DNA of 37,353 nucleotides. Source: an uncultured Alphaproteobacteria bacterium (GTDB taxonomy: Bacteria > Pseudomonadota > Alphaproteobacteria > Micropepsales > Micropepsaceae). The position numbers and the translations under genes are program-made. The first letter of the stretch is position 1. Each line of letters begins with the position of its first letter. The notes beneath the pieces are model-generated. The model ran no database searches and was not told the origin of the DNA. It saw only the letters and a program-made list of their open reading frames with translations. Of the stretch, positions 1 through 8,842 are shown in pieces. The stretch is taken from assembly GCA_937865685.1 (NCBI GenBank), contig CALMGU010000023.1, positions 1-37,353 of the forward strand, given 5' to 3'.

Positions 1-1309
1 TGGTAAGGCCCGACGCATCGAAGCGCGCCGGCAGCGACTTGATGGGGCGCGGCTGCTCCTCGCCATTGGTGAAGAACACCGTGGGCGGGGTGAGATAGCT
101 CTGAAAGCTGAACATCGCTTCGGGGCCGAAATCATTGACCGAAACGATATCGACGGCGCCGCCGCGCGGCAGGATCACGCCCCTGTCCACCCAGCCGCTG
201 GGTCCATGCCGGAAGGCATGCACGGAACCGATCACATTGTCGGTGATCGCGGCATAGATCGCATCCCGGCCCACCGCGACGCTTTCGATACTGGCACGCG
301 CTTCGGGCGTGTACAGAACCTGCGTGCTGCCATCATTGCGGAACAAGACCAGCGAACCCTTGCTGATCTTGTCGCCGTCGGCGCTGGCAAAATCTTTGCG
401 CAAGGTCGTAACCCAGGCTCCATTGATCATGCCTTTCACATCGGCCGATAGCGGCAGCGGCAATTTCCTGGCCGTGCCCTTGGCGGCATCGACGGCGTAA
501 TATTCATTCTCGAAAAAGCTTACAGCGCGGATCGCCAGCGCGAAATCGCCGTCCTGCGTATGGAAGGTGGCGGGCGACACCAGCACATCTTCCACCTTGC
601 CTTCATAAATCGTCTTGGCGGATGAAATCGGCGTGCCCCGCTTCCACAATTTCACGATGCGGGCATAACCCGAATTCGTCAGGCTCCCCTTGCCGAAATC
701 GCTAGCGAACAACACCATATTGTCGTCGAGATAGGATGCATCGCTTTTCGCTTCTTTCAGCGAAAACCCATCCGTGGCGAGTTTTTTCGCTTTCAGATCA
801 TATTCGCGCACCACCACGGCGTCGCCGCCGCCCCGCGACAGGCGGATCAGGCAGCGTGTTTGTTTGGGGGCGCATTCGGCGCCTTCAAAGACCCAATTTT
901 CCTTTTCGCTTTTCGCCAGCGCATCGACATCCAGCAGAATGTCCCATTTGGGCGCAGGATTGGCGTAATCGGCGGTCGATGTGCGCCGCCACACGCCCTT
1001 GGGATTTTTCGCGTCCTGCCAGAAATTATAGACAAAGCCGTGCCGGAGGCTGCCGGACGGAATGCGGTCGGGCGCGTCCAGCACTTCCAGGATGCTGTCG
1101 TAATTTTTCTGGTACCGCGGATCGGCCTTGAGGACGCCCAGCGATTTTTTGTTCTGTTCCGCCGCCCAGGCCAGGGGTTTTGCCCCATGCACATCCTCCA
1201 GCCAGGCATAGGGATCGGTATTTCTGGCGGGCTGGGCGGTCACGGCGATGGCTCCGATGCTCAAAAACGACAAAAAGGAAAGGAACGTCAGGCTCAGGCG
1301 CGCAGGCAT
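1..1309 (-). CDS. Prolyl oligopeptidase family (S9A) serine peptidase, secreted, N-terminal part
   Basis: This frame is open from an ATG at 1309 to the window edge, about 436 codons, with no stop. The protein begins with a signal peptide (basic start, then a Leu/Phe/Ser-rich core, cleavage plausible near residue 25). DPYAWLEDV follows at about residues 31-39; this is the characteristic start of the S9A beta-propeller domain. The sequence then continues as propeller-like blades. The catalytic Ser/Asp/His hydrolase domain would lie beyond the window, so activity cannot be judged. A GGGGAG ribosome site sits just upstream of the ATG. It is divergent from dapF, with an 88-base gap. The family cleaves short proline-containing peptides; the signal peptide points to the periplasm. 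Confidence 0.85.
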   Translation of the reverse strand, partial: MPARLSLTFLSFLSFLSIGAIAVTAQPARNTDPYAWLEDVHGAKPLAWAAEQNKKSLGVLKADPRYQKNYDSILEVLDAPDRIPSGSLRHGFVYNFWQDAKNPKGVWRRTSTADYANPAPKWDILLDVDALAKSEKENWVFEGAECAPKQTRCLIRLSRGGGDAVVVREYDLKAKKLATDGFSLKEAKSDASYLDDNMVLFASDFGKGSLTNSGYARIVKLWKRGTPISSAKTIYEGKVEDVLVSPATFHTQDGDFALAIRAVSFFENEYYAVDAAKGTARKLPLPLSADVKGMINGAWVTTLRKDFASADGDKISKGSLVLFRNDGSTQVLYTPEARASIESVAVGRDAIYAAITDNVIGSVHAFRHGPSGWVDRGVILPRGGAVDIVSVNDFGPEAMFSFQSYLTPPTVFFTNGEEQPRPIKSLPARFDASGLT

Positions 1310-1397
1310 GGCGGCTCCCCGGATTGGACAGCCAGCTTTGCGATTTTGACCGCTTCCGGCAATGGCAAAAGGGCTCCCGGCCCCCTATAAGGCGCCC

Positions 1398-2231
1398 ATG
1401 ATCCCCTTTCGCAAAATGCAAGGCCTGGGCAACGATTTCGTCGTGTTCGATGCGCGCCAAACGCCCATCCCTATGACAACGCCGCGCGCCCGCGCCATCG
1501 CCGACCGTCATTTCGGCGTGGGCTGCGATACCTTGGTGCTGATCACGCCGGGCAATGAACGCGCCGACGCGGTGCTGCGTTTCTTCAATGCCGATGGCGG
1601 CGAAGTGGAATCCTGTGGCAACGCCACGCGCTGCATCGCGCGGCTTTTGATGGACGAAAGCGGGCGCACCGAAATCAAACTCGACAGCAAAGGCGGCTTC
1701 CTGGTCTGCCGCGATGCCGGCAAGGGCCTCGTTACAGTCGATCTGGGTGTGCCCGGATTGGATTGGAAAGACATTCCCATCACCCATGAGGTGGACACCA
1801 ACGGCTTCACCATTCCGCTGGATGGAACCGATATCACGGCCTCGGCCGTGCTGATGGGCAATCCCCACTGCATCCAATTCGTGGCGGATGCCGAACGGGC
1901 GCCCGTCACCGTGCAGGGCCCAAAACTGGAAACCCACCCTTTCTTCCCCACGCGCATCAATGTGGAATTTGCTGAGGTGAAGGATCGGAGCCATATCCGC
2001 ATGCGGGTGTGGGAGCGGGGCGTGGGTGTCACGCTCGCCTGCGGCACTGGCGCCTGCGCCACCGCCATTGCGGCGATCCGGCGGGGCCTCACCGACCGCA
2101 CAGTGGAAGTGGAACTCGATGGCGGCAAATTGCTGCTGGAATGGCGGCAAGGCGACAGCCATATGTTGATGACGGGTCCGGGAACCACCGTGTTCCTGGG
2201 CCAACTCGATCTGGATGCCTATGGCCATTGA
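1398..2231 (+). CDS. dapF: Diaminopimelate epimerase
   Basis: DapF interconverts LL- and meso-diaminopimelate in the cytoplasm, supplying lysine and peptidoglycan precursors. The 277-residue product has the usual family length. The two catalytic cysteines are visible: C73 in ESCGNATRC and C215 in ACGTGAC. The substrate-binding motif GLGNDF lies at residues 9-14. The ATG at 1398 is chosen because MIPFRKMQGLGNDF matches the family start; an in-frame ATG at 1362 would add twelve atypical residues. The stop overlaps the start of mtaB, so dapF probably opens an operon with mtaB, ftsY and ispZ, an order known from other alphaproteobacteria. Confidence 0.96.
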   Translation: MIPFRKMQGLGNDFVVFDARQTPIPMTTPRARAIADRHFGVGCDTLVLITPGNERADAVLRFFNADGGEVESCGNATRCIARLLMDESGRTEIKLDSKGGFLVCRDAGKGLVTVDLGVPGLDWKDIPITHEVDTNGFTIPLDGTDITASAVLMGNPHCIQFVADAERAPVTVQGPKLETHPFFPTRINVEFAEVKDRSHIRMRVWERGVGVTLACGTGACATAIAAIRRGLTDRTVEVELDGGKLLLEWRQGDSHMLMTGPGTTVFLGQLDLDAYGH

Positions 2232-3501
2232 CGTCGTCACTTTCGGCTGCCGCCTCAACGCCTATGAAAGCGAGGCGATCAAGGCGCGTGCGGGCGAGGC
2301 GCAGTTGCAGAACGCCGTGGTGGTCAACACCTGCGCCGTGACCGCTGAAGCCGTGCGCCAGTCGCGCCAAGCGATCCGCAAGCTGCGGCGCGAGCATCCT
2401 GGCGCCCGCATCATCGTCACCGGCTGCGCCGCCCAGACCGAGCCTGAGACCTATGCCGCCATGCCGGAAGTCGATGCCGTGCTGGGCAATCAGGAAAAAC
2501 TCACTGCCGCGGCTTACGCCGATTTCGGCCAGGGTGCGTCCGAGCGGGTGCGGGTCAACGACATCATGAGCGTGCGCGAAACCGCGCCCCAGATGGTCGA
2601 TCATTTCGAAGGACGGGCGCGCGCCTTTCTGCAAGTGCAGAATGGCTGCGACCATCGGTGTACCTTTTGCATCATTCCGTATGGGAGAGGCAATTCACGC
2701 TCCGTGCCCATGGGCGCGGTGGTGGAGGAAGCGCGCCGCCTGGTCGAAAACGGCTTTGCCGAGATCGTGCTGACGGGCGTGGATCTCACCTCCTATGGCG
2801 CGGACCTGCCGGGCTGGCCCAGCCTGGGCCAGCTGGTGGCCAGGCTCTTGAAGCTGGTGCCCGATCTCAAACGCCTGCGTCTTTCCTCCATCGATTCCAT
2901 CGAAGCCGATGCCGCCTTGATGCGCGTCATCGCGGAGGAAGAACGGCTGATGCCGCATTTTCATCTCTCCGCCCAATCGGGCGACGATCTGATCCTCAAG
3001 CGGATGAAACGCCGCCATAGCCGCGCCGATACGATTGCATTTTGCGACGAAGTGCGGCGCTTAAGGCCAGACGCGGCCTTCGGCGCCGACCTGATCACCG
3101 GCTTTCCCACCGAAAGCGAAGAGATGTTCCAGAACAGCTTGAATCTGGTGGACGATGCGGGGCTGACGCAGCTGCATGTCTTTCCCTTTTCGCCCCGCAA
3201 AGGCACGCCCGCCGCCCGCATGCCGCAGCTGGGCACGGGACTGGCCAAGGAACGGGGCGCGCGCCTTCGGGCCAAGGGCGATGCCGCCCGCGCCGCCCGC
3301 TTTCAGCAGATGATCGGCGGCACCCAGTCCGTGCTGGTGGAAAAGCCTGGCTTCGGGCACAGCGCCTGTTTCGCCCCCATTGCCTTTGAAGATGGGGCCT
3401 TTGATGGCTCCGCTTTGCCCGGCAGCATTGTCTCCGTGGTCATTGCGGCAACGGACGGTATCCGCCTGACGGGCCGTCAGCAGGAAAGCGCCGCCGCATG
3501 A
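2221..3501 (+). CDS. mtaB: tRNA (N6-threonylcarbamoyladenosine(37)-C2)-methylthiotransferase MtaB
   Basis: This radical-SAM enzyme adds a methylthio group to t6A37 of ANN-decoding tRNAs. Three N-terminal cysteines for the auxiliary cluster are visible in FGCRLN, NTCAVT and TGCAAQ (about C10, C38, C69). The radical-SAM CxxxCxxC appears as CDHRCTFC (about 143-150). The C-terminal 60 residues look like a TRAM RNA-binding domain. The FGCRLN signature separates it from MiaB and RimO. An ATG at 2215 would add two residues; I prefer 2221 because a GGA lies at a suitable distance. The start lies inside the dapF tail and the stop overlaps ftsY in an ATGA, implying translational coupling. Confidence 0.93.
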   Translation: MAIDVVTFGCRLNAYESEAIKARAGEAQLQNAVVVNTCAVTAEAVRQSRQAIRKLRREHPGARIIVTGCAAQTEPETYAAMPEVDAVLGNQEKLTAAAYADFGQGASERVRVNDIMSVRETAPQMVDHFEGRARAFLQVQNGCDHRCTFCIIPYGRGNSRSVPMGAVVEEARRLVENGFAEIVLTGVDLTSYGADLPGWPSLGQLVARLLKLVPDLKRLRLSSIDSIEADAALMRVIAEEERLMPHFHLSAQSGDDLILKRMKRRHSRADTIAFCDEVRRLRPDAAFGADLITGFPTESEEMFQNSLNLVDDAGLTQLHVFPFSPRKGTPAARMPQLGTGLAKERGARLRAKGDAARAARFQQMIGGTQSVLVEKPGFGHSACFAPIAFEDGAFDGSALPGSIVSVVIAATDGIRLTGRQQESAAA

Positions 3502-4445
3502 GAACATTCGGCGAAGCGCCGCCGGAAGAAACCGGCCTGTTCGCGCGACTGAAAAAAGGCCTGGCCAAATCCAGCGCCGGCCTGACCGACAGCATCACCG
3601 GCCTCTTCACCAAGAAGAAGCTGGACGCGGAGACCGTGGCGGGCCTGGAGGAGGCCCTGATCCGGGCCGATATGGGCGTGAGCGAGGCCAAGCGCCTTTC
3701 CGCCGCCGTGGCCAAGAACCGCTATGACAGCGAAATCACCGATGCCGAAGTGCGCGCCATCCTGGCCACGGAAATCGCCGCCTCCCTGGCGCCGCTGCAA
3801 AAGCCGCTGGCCATCGATGAAGGCAAAAAGCCCTTCGTGATCCTGGTCGCAGGGGTCAACGGCACGGGCAAGACCACAACCATCGGCAAGCTGGCCCGGC
3901 GCCTGACCGGCGAAGGCAAAAAGGTGGTGCTGGCGGCGGGCGACACCTTTCGCGCCGCCGCGATCGAGCAGCTGGGGGTCTGGGCAGGACGGGCCGACGC
4001 GAGCTTCGTGTCGGGCAAGGCCGGCGGCGACGCGGCGGGACTTGCCTTCGAGGCGCTGGAAAAAGCGCAGCGCGAGAATGCCGATATTCTTCTCATCGAC
4101 ACGGCGGGACGCTTGTCGAACAAGACCGCGTTGATGGCCGAGCTGGAAAAAATCGCGCGCGTGATCAAGAAGCGCGACGCCAGCGCGCCGCATGCGGTGT
4201 TGCTCGTGTTGGATGCAACAACAGGTCAGAACGCGATCACGCAAGTCGAAGCGTTCTCGGCAGCCGTGCCGCTCACCGGTCTCATCATGACCAAGCTGGA
4301 CGGCACCGCCAAAGGCGGAATTCTGGTCGCGCTGGCCGCTCGCTCGGCCCTGCCGGTACACTTTATCGGGGTGGGCGAAGGCGAGGCCGATTTGCAGGTT
4401 TTCGACGCGGAGAAATTCGCGCAAGCCCTTATAGGAACAGGATGA
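3498..4445 (+). CDS. ftsY: Signal recognition particle receptor FtsY
   Basis: FtsY is the SRP receptor GTPase that docks ribosome-nascent chain complexes at the inner membrane. The 315-residue protein carries the helical N domain (about 10-95) and the G domain: P-loop GVNGTGKTTT, DTFRAAA, DTAGR and TKLDGTAKGG. The acidic A domain of the E. coli protein is almost absent, reduced to a short N-terminal segment before the GLFARLKKGL helix that normally touches the membrane; such short forms are common in alphaproteobacteria. ATGA overlaps join it to mtaB upstream and ispZ downstream. Confidence 0.96.
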   Translation: MRTFGEAPPEETGLFARLKKGLAKSSAGLTDSITGLFTKKKLDAETVAGLEEALIRADMGVSEAKRLSAAVAKNRYDSEITDAEVRAILATEIAASLAPLQKPLAIDEGKKPFVILVAGVNGTGKTTTIGKLARRLTGEGKKVVLAAGDTFRAAAIEQLGVWAGRADASFVSGKAGGDAAGLAFEALEKAQRENADILLIDTAGRLSNKTALMAELEKIARVIKKRDASAPHAVLLVLDATTGQNAITQVEAFSAAVPLTGLIMTKLDGTAKGGILVALAARSALPVHFIGVGEGEADLQVFDAEKFAQALIGTG

Positions 4446-4990
4446 ATCCCCAGCTCCGCAAGCTGGCCCTGGACCTGGGGCCGCTGATAATTTTCTTCGC
4501 CACTTTTCAATTCGCCGGCATCTTCGCGGCCACCGGAATCTTCATCGTCGCGGTGCTGATTTCACTGGCCCTGGGATGGCATCTGGAAAAAAAATTGTCT
4601 CCCATTCCCGTCGTCACCGCCATCCTCGTGGTGTTCTTCGGCGGACTGACGCTCTATCTGCACAACGAGACTTTCATCAAAGTGAAGGTCACATTCCTTT
4701 ATGTGATTTTCGGAACGACCTTGCTGGTTGGTCTGCGCTTCAATCGTCTTTTCATAAAATATGTTTTCGGCGAAGCCTTCGACCTCACGGAAAAAGGATG
4801 GCGCGGATTGACCCTGCGCTGGGGTCTCTTCTTTCTTGCGCTGGCCGCGATCAATGAAGCGGTGTGGCGCAATACCTCGACCGCGACCTGGGTCTCCTTC
4901 AAGGTCTGGGGCATCACCGGGCTGATATTTCTTTTCGCCCTGGCACAGACCCCGTTCCTGCTCAAGCATGACGCAGGCCCGGAACAATAG
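4442..4990 (+). CDS. ispZ: Inner membrane septation protein A family (YciB/IspZ)
   Basis: The 182-residue protein has about five hydrophobic membrane spans and matches the family in length and motif. Visible signatures include DLGPLIIFF near the N-terminus, GLRFNRLFIKYVFGEAF in the middle, and WRGLTLRWGLFFLALAAINE followed by W(K/G)-rich loops. The family is linked to envelope integrity and septation; its biochemical role is unresolved. The start overlaps the ftsY stop. It ends the four-gene block; no clear hairpin with a T tract follows. Confidence 0.9.
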   Translation: MNPQLRKLALDLGPLIIFFATFQFAGIFAATGIFIVAVLISLALGWHLEKKLSPIPVVTAILVVFFGGLTLYLHNETFIKVKVTFLYVIFGTTLLVGLRFNRLFIKYVFGEAFDLTEKGWRGLTLRWGLFFLALAAINEAVWRNTSTATWVSFKVWGITGLIFLFALAQTPFLLKHDAGPEQ

Positions 4991-5293
4991 CGGGCAATTC
5001 TGTTCACGGACGATCCCGCCGCAACAGATATGTGCGCGCGTGGCATACATACAACGCTTTGTGTCTTTGCAAGGCCCGGCAACACGATAGCAAAATCCGG
5101 GCGGCGCGACATCATTGCCGACCTGGAAATAAAATGCCGCGCATCTGAAAAATGCGATGGACACCATCGGACAAATTCTTTTTAAGACTGGCGCATCGTC
5201 GTGCATTGCTGTTTAGTGCGCGCCTCATCTTCCGATCAGGCATCCTTCGCTTCGACCGGAAACTTCGTCCGCGCTGGGTTTGGGGGTCACTGC
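4991..5293. other. Intergenic region, 303 bases, no gene recognised
   Basis: This stretch between ispZ and the MarR gene holds no convincing ORF, RNA gene or terminator. It contains several A/T runs (for example around 5160-5185) that could hold the marR promoter, but no clear -35/-10 pair stands out. Reading the marR frame upstream to 5201 gives a Ser/Cys-rich leader unlike MarR proteins, so I treat it as noncoding. Confidence 0.5.
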
Positions 5294-5812
5294 ATGTTGA
5301 AGGGTCAGCGCAAGGCGAATGGAGGCTTTGAATTATCCGAAGCCCCCTCGCACCTGATCCGCCGCTGCCAGCAATTCTATGGCGACCTTTATGCGCGCGA
5401 AGCCGGCACGCGCGAATTGACCAAGCAGCAATTCACGCTGCTCTGCGCGCTGGAGCATAATGACGGCGCCAGCCAGACCACCTTGGTGGAGATCACCGGC
5501 ATCGATCGCTCGACCTTGGCCGAGATGGTGCGCCGGATGCTGGAGCGCGGATTGCTGTCACGCGAACGCACCGAGGAAGACCAGCGCGCCAATGCGGTGG
5601 CGATCTCGCCATCGGGCCGCAAGGCGCTGCGTTCCGCGCGCAATGCCGCCGACCGGGCCGAACGCGCCTTGCTCGACGCGCTGCCCGCGCCGGAACGGCT
5701 GAAATTCGTCAAGTCGCTGTCGCAGATCGCATCGGCCGCCGAAGCCTATGCCGCCAATGGCGCCTCCAAGGCCCACAAGGCCGCGGCCCGCCGCAACGGC
5801 AAGCGCCTTTAA
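5294..5812 (+). CDS. MarR family transcriptional regulator
   Basis: The 172-residue protein has the MarR winged-helix plan. Helical dimerisation segments flank a recognition helix (TTLVEITGIDRSTLAEMVRR, about residues 61-80), followed by the wing (LLSRERTEEDQRANAVAIS) with its typical Asp/Arg residues. The C-terminus is a basic Ala/Lys/Arg tail. The ATG at 5294 lies 31 codons inside the longest open frame and is chosen because family homology starts shortly after it. The ligand and targets cannot be inferred. It is convergent with the ccm operon on the other strand, with three bases between stops. Confidence 0.85.
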   Translation: MLKGQRKANGGFELSEAPSHLIRRCQQFYGDLYAREAGTRELTKQQFTLLCALEHNDGASQTTLVEITGIDRSTLAEMVRRMLERGLLSRERTEEDQRANAVAISPSGRKALRSARNAADRAERALLDALPAPERLKFVKSLSQIASAAEAYAANGASKAHKAAARRNGKRL

Positions 5813-5815
5813 TAT

Positions 5816-6025
5816 TCAAACCTTGATATCGATCATCGCGCCCAGCCTTGCGGACGCTGAGGGCTGCGCGGCCAGGGGTTCCTGGACGGGCGCGGTCTGC
5901 TTCAGAGGCAAAGGCTCGAACCCGCCGGATTTCTCCAAAGCGGCGGCAAATCCCGGCGCCGGGCGGGGCTGGATGGCGGCGGCCTGCTGCTGGCTGGCCA
6001 GAAGGGTCTGGGCGCTGATCTGCAT
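5816..6025 (-). CDS. Small conserved-looking hypothetical protein, 69 residues
   Basis: I do not recognise a named family. The product starts MQISAQTLLASQQ, has a Pro/Ala/Gln-rich middle (PRPAPGFAAALEKSGGFEPLPLKQ) and ends LGAMIDIKV. It has no signal peptide or membrane span and is probably largely disordered. A strong purine-rich ribosome site (AGGGTGGGG) precedes the ATG. It lies 53 bases after ccmG on the same strand and could be cotranscribed with the ccm genes. I have an impression that similar short proteins occur in other alphaproteobacteria, but cannot confirm it here. Confidence 0.6.
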   Translation of the reverse strand: MQISAQTLLASQQQAAAIQPRPAPGFAAALEKSGGFEPLPLKQTAPVQEPLAAQPSASARLGAMIDIKV

Positions 6026-6078
6026 CCCCCCACCCTAGAAAGTCATGGTTAGGAAGACCTTAAAGACCGGCCTGCGGC

Positions 6079-6627
6079 TCAGGAGGCCTGGCGGGCCTTT
6101 TCGATTTCCGGCAACAGCTGCTCGGTCATGGCCTTTGGCGTGAGCTGGCCCACCAGCTTGAAGCGGACGATGCCTTTGCCGTCCACCACATAGGTTTCCG
6201 GAACTCCATACACCCCCCAATTGATGCCGACCTTGCCATGGGTGTCGGCGACGATGCGGGAAAAGGGATTGCCTTCCTCATTCAGAAAAGCGCGCCCGGC
6301 ACCGGGCTGGCGCTCTTCGTAATCGATGCCATAGATGGTGATGCCCGGCATCTTGGACAGCGCCATCAGCTGCGCGCTTTCCATCCGGCACGGCACGCAC
6401 CAGCTGGCGAAGAAATTGACCACCGTGACACGCCCGGATGCCAGATCGGCGCGGGTGAAGCCCGGCGTGACATCGTCCATCGCATCCAGGCCGATGTCCG
6501 GCGCCGGCTTGTTGATCAGAGCGGAAGGCAGAAGATCGGGCGCGCGTCCGGAAAACAGACCCTGGAAAAGAACCACCGCCAGCGCCAGAAAGCCTATCGC
6601 CGGCACCGCATAGATCCAGCGTTTCAT
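6079..6627 (-). CDS. ccmG: Cytochrome c biogenesis thioredoxin CcmG/DsbE
   Basis: CcmG is a membrane-anchored periplasmic thioredoxin that keeps apocytochrome c cysteines reduced for heme attachment. The 182-residue product has one N-terminal membrane anchor (IYAVPAIGFLALAVVLF, about 4-21). The thioredoxin fold carries the active site FFASWCVPCR (WCxxC), and the CcmG-typical GVYGVPETYVVD with its cis-proline follows. The ATG at 6627 is chosen because it overlaps the ccmD stop in an ATGA and directly precedes the anchor. Confidence 0.94.
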   Translation of the reverse strand: MKRWIYAVPAIGFLALAVVLFQGLFSGRAPDLLPSALINKPAPDIGLDAMDDVTPGFTRADLASGRVTVVNFFASWCVPCRMESAQLMALSKMPGITIYGIDYEERQPGAGRAFLNEEGNPFSRIVADTHGKVGINWGVYGVPETYVVDGKGIVRFKLVGQLTPKAMTEQLLPEIEKARQAS

Positions 6628-6782
6628 GGGCCGTCCTGCTCCAGCGCATCGAGCTTTTTCTTCGCCGCGCGCCATGCCGCCCAGCTTTGCCAGACGATCC
6701 CGATCAGGGCCAGGGCCGAGACGCCATAGGCCGGCCAGATGAAAGCGCCATAGCCGCCCATGGCGAGAAAATCGCCGCTCAT
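6624..6782 (-). CDS. ccmD: Heme exporter protein CcmD
   Basis: CcmD is a tiny single-span protein needed to release holo-CcmE from the CcmABC complex. The 52-residue product has the typical form: MSGDFLAMGGYGAFIWPAYG, one membrane helix (about 16-36), then a basic and coiled tail (AAWRAAKKKLDALEQ). The ATG at 6782 overlaps the ccmC stop and the gene end overlaps the ccmG start. An in-frame start further upstream would only add a translated shadow of ccmC. Confidence 0.92.
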   Translation of the reverse strand: MSGDFLAMGGYGAFIWPAYGVSALALIGIVWQSWAAWRAAKKKLDALEQDGP

Positions 6783-7480
6783 CCCGCCCTCTGCATCAGG
6801 CTGCGGGCGCGGCGGTTCACGATCTCGGTGCGGATGCGCACCATCCAAAGCGCCGCGAATAGCAGCATATAGCCGAACGCCATCAGCCCCAGCGGCAACA
6901 GAAAGACCGACGCGATCTGGCCGGAGACGATGCTTTCGCCCTGGTGCAAGGTATTCCACCAATCGACCGAGAATTTGATGATGGGCAGATTGACCGCGCC
7001 CACCAGGGCGAGGATGGCGGCCGCGCGCGCGGCGCGCGCTTCATCCTCGATCGCATTCCACAGCGCCATGTAGCCCAGATAGAGAAACAGCAGCAGCAAA
7101 AAGCTGGTGAGACGCGCGTCCCACACCCAATAGGCGCCCCACATTGGACGCCCCCACAAGGATCCGGTGACCAGGCCCAAGGCCGTGAAGACCGCGCCCA
7201 AAGGCGCAGCGGCCCGCGCGGCGGTATCGGCCAGAGGATGACGCCAGACCAGCGAGAACAAAGACGCGACTGCGATGGCGCCATACGCGGCTTCGGCCAC
7301 GATGGCGGCGGGCACATGCACGAACATGATCGTCACCGTCATGCCCTGCTGGTAATCGGGCGGCACGTGAAAGCTGGACCAGAGGCCCACGGCCAGCAGG
7401 ATCGCCGCCGCGCCCGAAATCCAGGGGAGCAGCACACCCGACAGGCGCATGAAGACGGCGGGATTTGCGTAACGAAACAT
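6779..7480 (-). CDS. ccmC: Heme ABC transporter permease CcmC
   Basis: CcmC presents heme to CcmE in the periplasm. The 233-residue protein has about six membrane spans and the tryptophan-rich WWD motif WGAYWVWDARLT that binds heme. Flanking periplasmic histidines are visible in MFVHVPAA and NTLHQGES, as in the family. The ATG at 7480 gives MFRYANPAVF and the expected family length; longer reading would run into the space behind ccmB. ATGA overlap with ccmD follows. Confidence 0.95.
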   Translation of the reverse strand: MFRYANPAVFMRLSGVLLPWISGAAAILLAVGLWSSFHVPPDYQQGMTVTIMFVHVPAAIVAEAAYGAIAVASLFSLVWRHPLADTAARAAAPLGAVFTALGLVTGSLWGRPMWGAYWVWDARLTSFLLLLFLYLGYMALWNAIEDEARAARAAAILALVGAVNLPIIKFSVDWWNTLHQGESIVSGQIASVFLLPLGLMAFGYMLLFAALWMVRIRTEIVNRRARSLMQRAG

Positions 7481-7508
7481 GATCCTATTTAGCCGGTTTT
7501 TCGCAGGC

Positions 7509-8177
7509 CTACCCTGCGAGGTTGAGCCGCACGCATGCTGCGGCCGCGAAAGGCGACAATAGCACCGCGGCGGCGGCAAAGGCCGACAAAAGTCCCAGGG
7601 CGCCATTGGGCAGATGGTCCAGTGCCGCCGTCACGGCGCCCGCGCCGAAGATCACGGCGGGCGCCAGCAAGGGCAGGATGATCAGGGGCAGGATCAATCC
7701 GCCCCGCTTCAAGGACAGGGTCAGGCTGGCCCCGATCGCGCCCACTGCGCTGACGGCGGGCGTGCCGATCAGGAGCGACACGAACAGCGCCCAGGTGCCC
7801 GGCCCCGGAAGGCCGAACAGGAGCGCCAGGAGCGGCGACAAAAGCGTCAGCGGCAAGCCGGTGGAGAACCAGTGCGCCAGAAGCTTGGCCAGCGCCACCT
7901 GCTCCAGCGACAGGGGCGACAAGGCAATCAGATCCAGGCTGCCGTCATCGAAATCGCCTTGATAGAGCCGGTCCAGCGACAGCAACGCCGCCAGCACCGC
8001 GCCCACCCAAAGCACGCCGCCAGCAATGCGGGCCAAAAGATTCAGATTCGCGCCCACCCCCAGCGGCACCAAGGTCGCCACCAGTGCGAAGAAGGCCAAT
8101 GCCAAAGCCGCGCTGCCGCCGGACCGCGACGCCAGGCGCAGGTCGCGCATCACCAGGCTGACAAAGGGCCCGCTCAT
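7509..8177 (-). CDS. ccmB: Heme exporter protein CcmB
   Basis: CcmB is the membrane subunit that pairs with the CcmA ATPase. The 222-residue product has about six hydrophobic spans and CcmB signatures: RDLRLASRSG at the N-terminus, LDRLYQGDFDDGSLDLIALSPLSLE after the second span (the GxLxxLxxSP-like coupling loop), and KLLAHW following. Its start overlaps the ccmA stop and 28 bases separate it from ccmC. Confidence 0.94.
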   Translation of the reverse strand: MSGPFVSLVMRDLRLASRSGGSAALALAFFALVATLVPLGVGANLNLLARIAGGVLWVGAVLAALLSLDRLYQGDFDDGSLDLIALSPLSLEQVALAKLLAHWFSTGLPLTLLSPLLALLFGLPGPGTWALFVSLLIGTPAVSAVGAIGASLTLSLKRGGLILPLIILPLLAPAVIFGAGAVTAALDHLPNGALGLLSAFAAAAVLLSPFAAAACVRLNLAG

Positions 8178-8788
8178 GCCGCCTCCAGCTTCAGAGACCG
8201 CGCCTCAAGCCCCAGGGGATCGTGGGTGGCGGCGATCACCATGCCGCCAGTTGCGCAGTGCGCCCGCATCAGATCGGCGGCCAGCGCGCGTCCTGCCGTA
8301 TCCAGCGCGGCGAAGGGCTCGTCCAAAAGCCACAGCCCGCGTCCCGACATCAGGAGCCGCGCCAGGCCCAGCCGCTTCTTCTGGCCCGCGGAGAGATAGC
8401 GGCAGGGCAATTCACGCTGGCGGGCGATTCCCACCCGCTCCAGCACCGGCCTCACGTCACCGCCCGTTCCATACAGGCGGGCGAAAAATTCCAGTTGCTC
8501 GCCCACATCCATCTGCGGCTTGACGGCATCGTGATGGCCCAACCAGCCGACATGACGGCCGCGTTCTTCACCATCCGCGATCGCGCCTTTGTCGGTGTTG
8601 AGGACAAGGCCGCCCGATGCCGGCGTGAGAAACCCCGCGATCAGGCGCAGCAGCGAGGTCTTGCCCGCGCCATTGGCGCCTTCCACCACCAGCGCCTCGC
8701 CTGCCGCAACCTGAAAGCTCAGATCAGCGAAAATAGGCCTGTCCCCGCGCACGCAGGTGAGCTTCTCGGCAATGAGGGACGCAATCAT
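8174..8788 (-). CDS. ccmA: Heme ABC exporter ATP-binding protein CcmA
   Basis: This 204-residue cytoplasmic ATPase powers CcmABC, which releases holo-CcmE. Nucleotide-binding elements are complete: Walker A GANGAGKTS (about 37-45), signature LSAGQKKR, Walker B GLWLLDEP and the H-loop ATHD. It is the first gene of ccmABCDG. The remaining maturation genes (ccmE, ccmF, ccmH, ccmI) are not in the window and must lie elsewhere if the pathway is complete. Confidence 0.95.
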   Translation of the reverse strand: MIASLIAEKLTCVRGDRPIFADLSFQVAAGEALVVEGANGAGKTSLLRLIAGFLTPASGGLVLNTDKGAIADGEERGRHVGWLGHHDAVKPQMDVGEQLEFFARLYGTGGDVRPVLERVGIARQRELPCRYLSAGQKKRLGLARLLMSGRGLWLLDEPFAALDTAGRALAADLMRAHCATGGMVIAATHDPLGLEARSLKLEAA

Positions 8789-8842
8789 GGGAGCGCACTA
8801 GCATGAAAACCCGGCGCGAGGAATTTTCGGATCTGGCTAGGA

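Noticed and set aside
1026..2258. Long antisense frame of 410 codons over dapF
   Set aside because: The opposite strand encodes a complete DapF with both catalytic Cys; the antisense product is His/Gly/Arg-rich with no domain. The same applies to long antisense frames over the acyl-CoA ligase (16904-18856), pabB-pabC (24368-26134), uvrB (27313-29169) and glnD (33956-35731).
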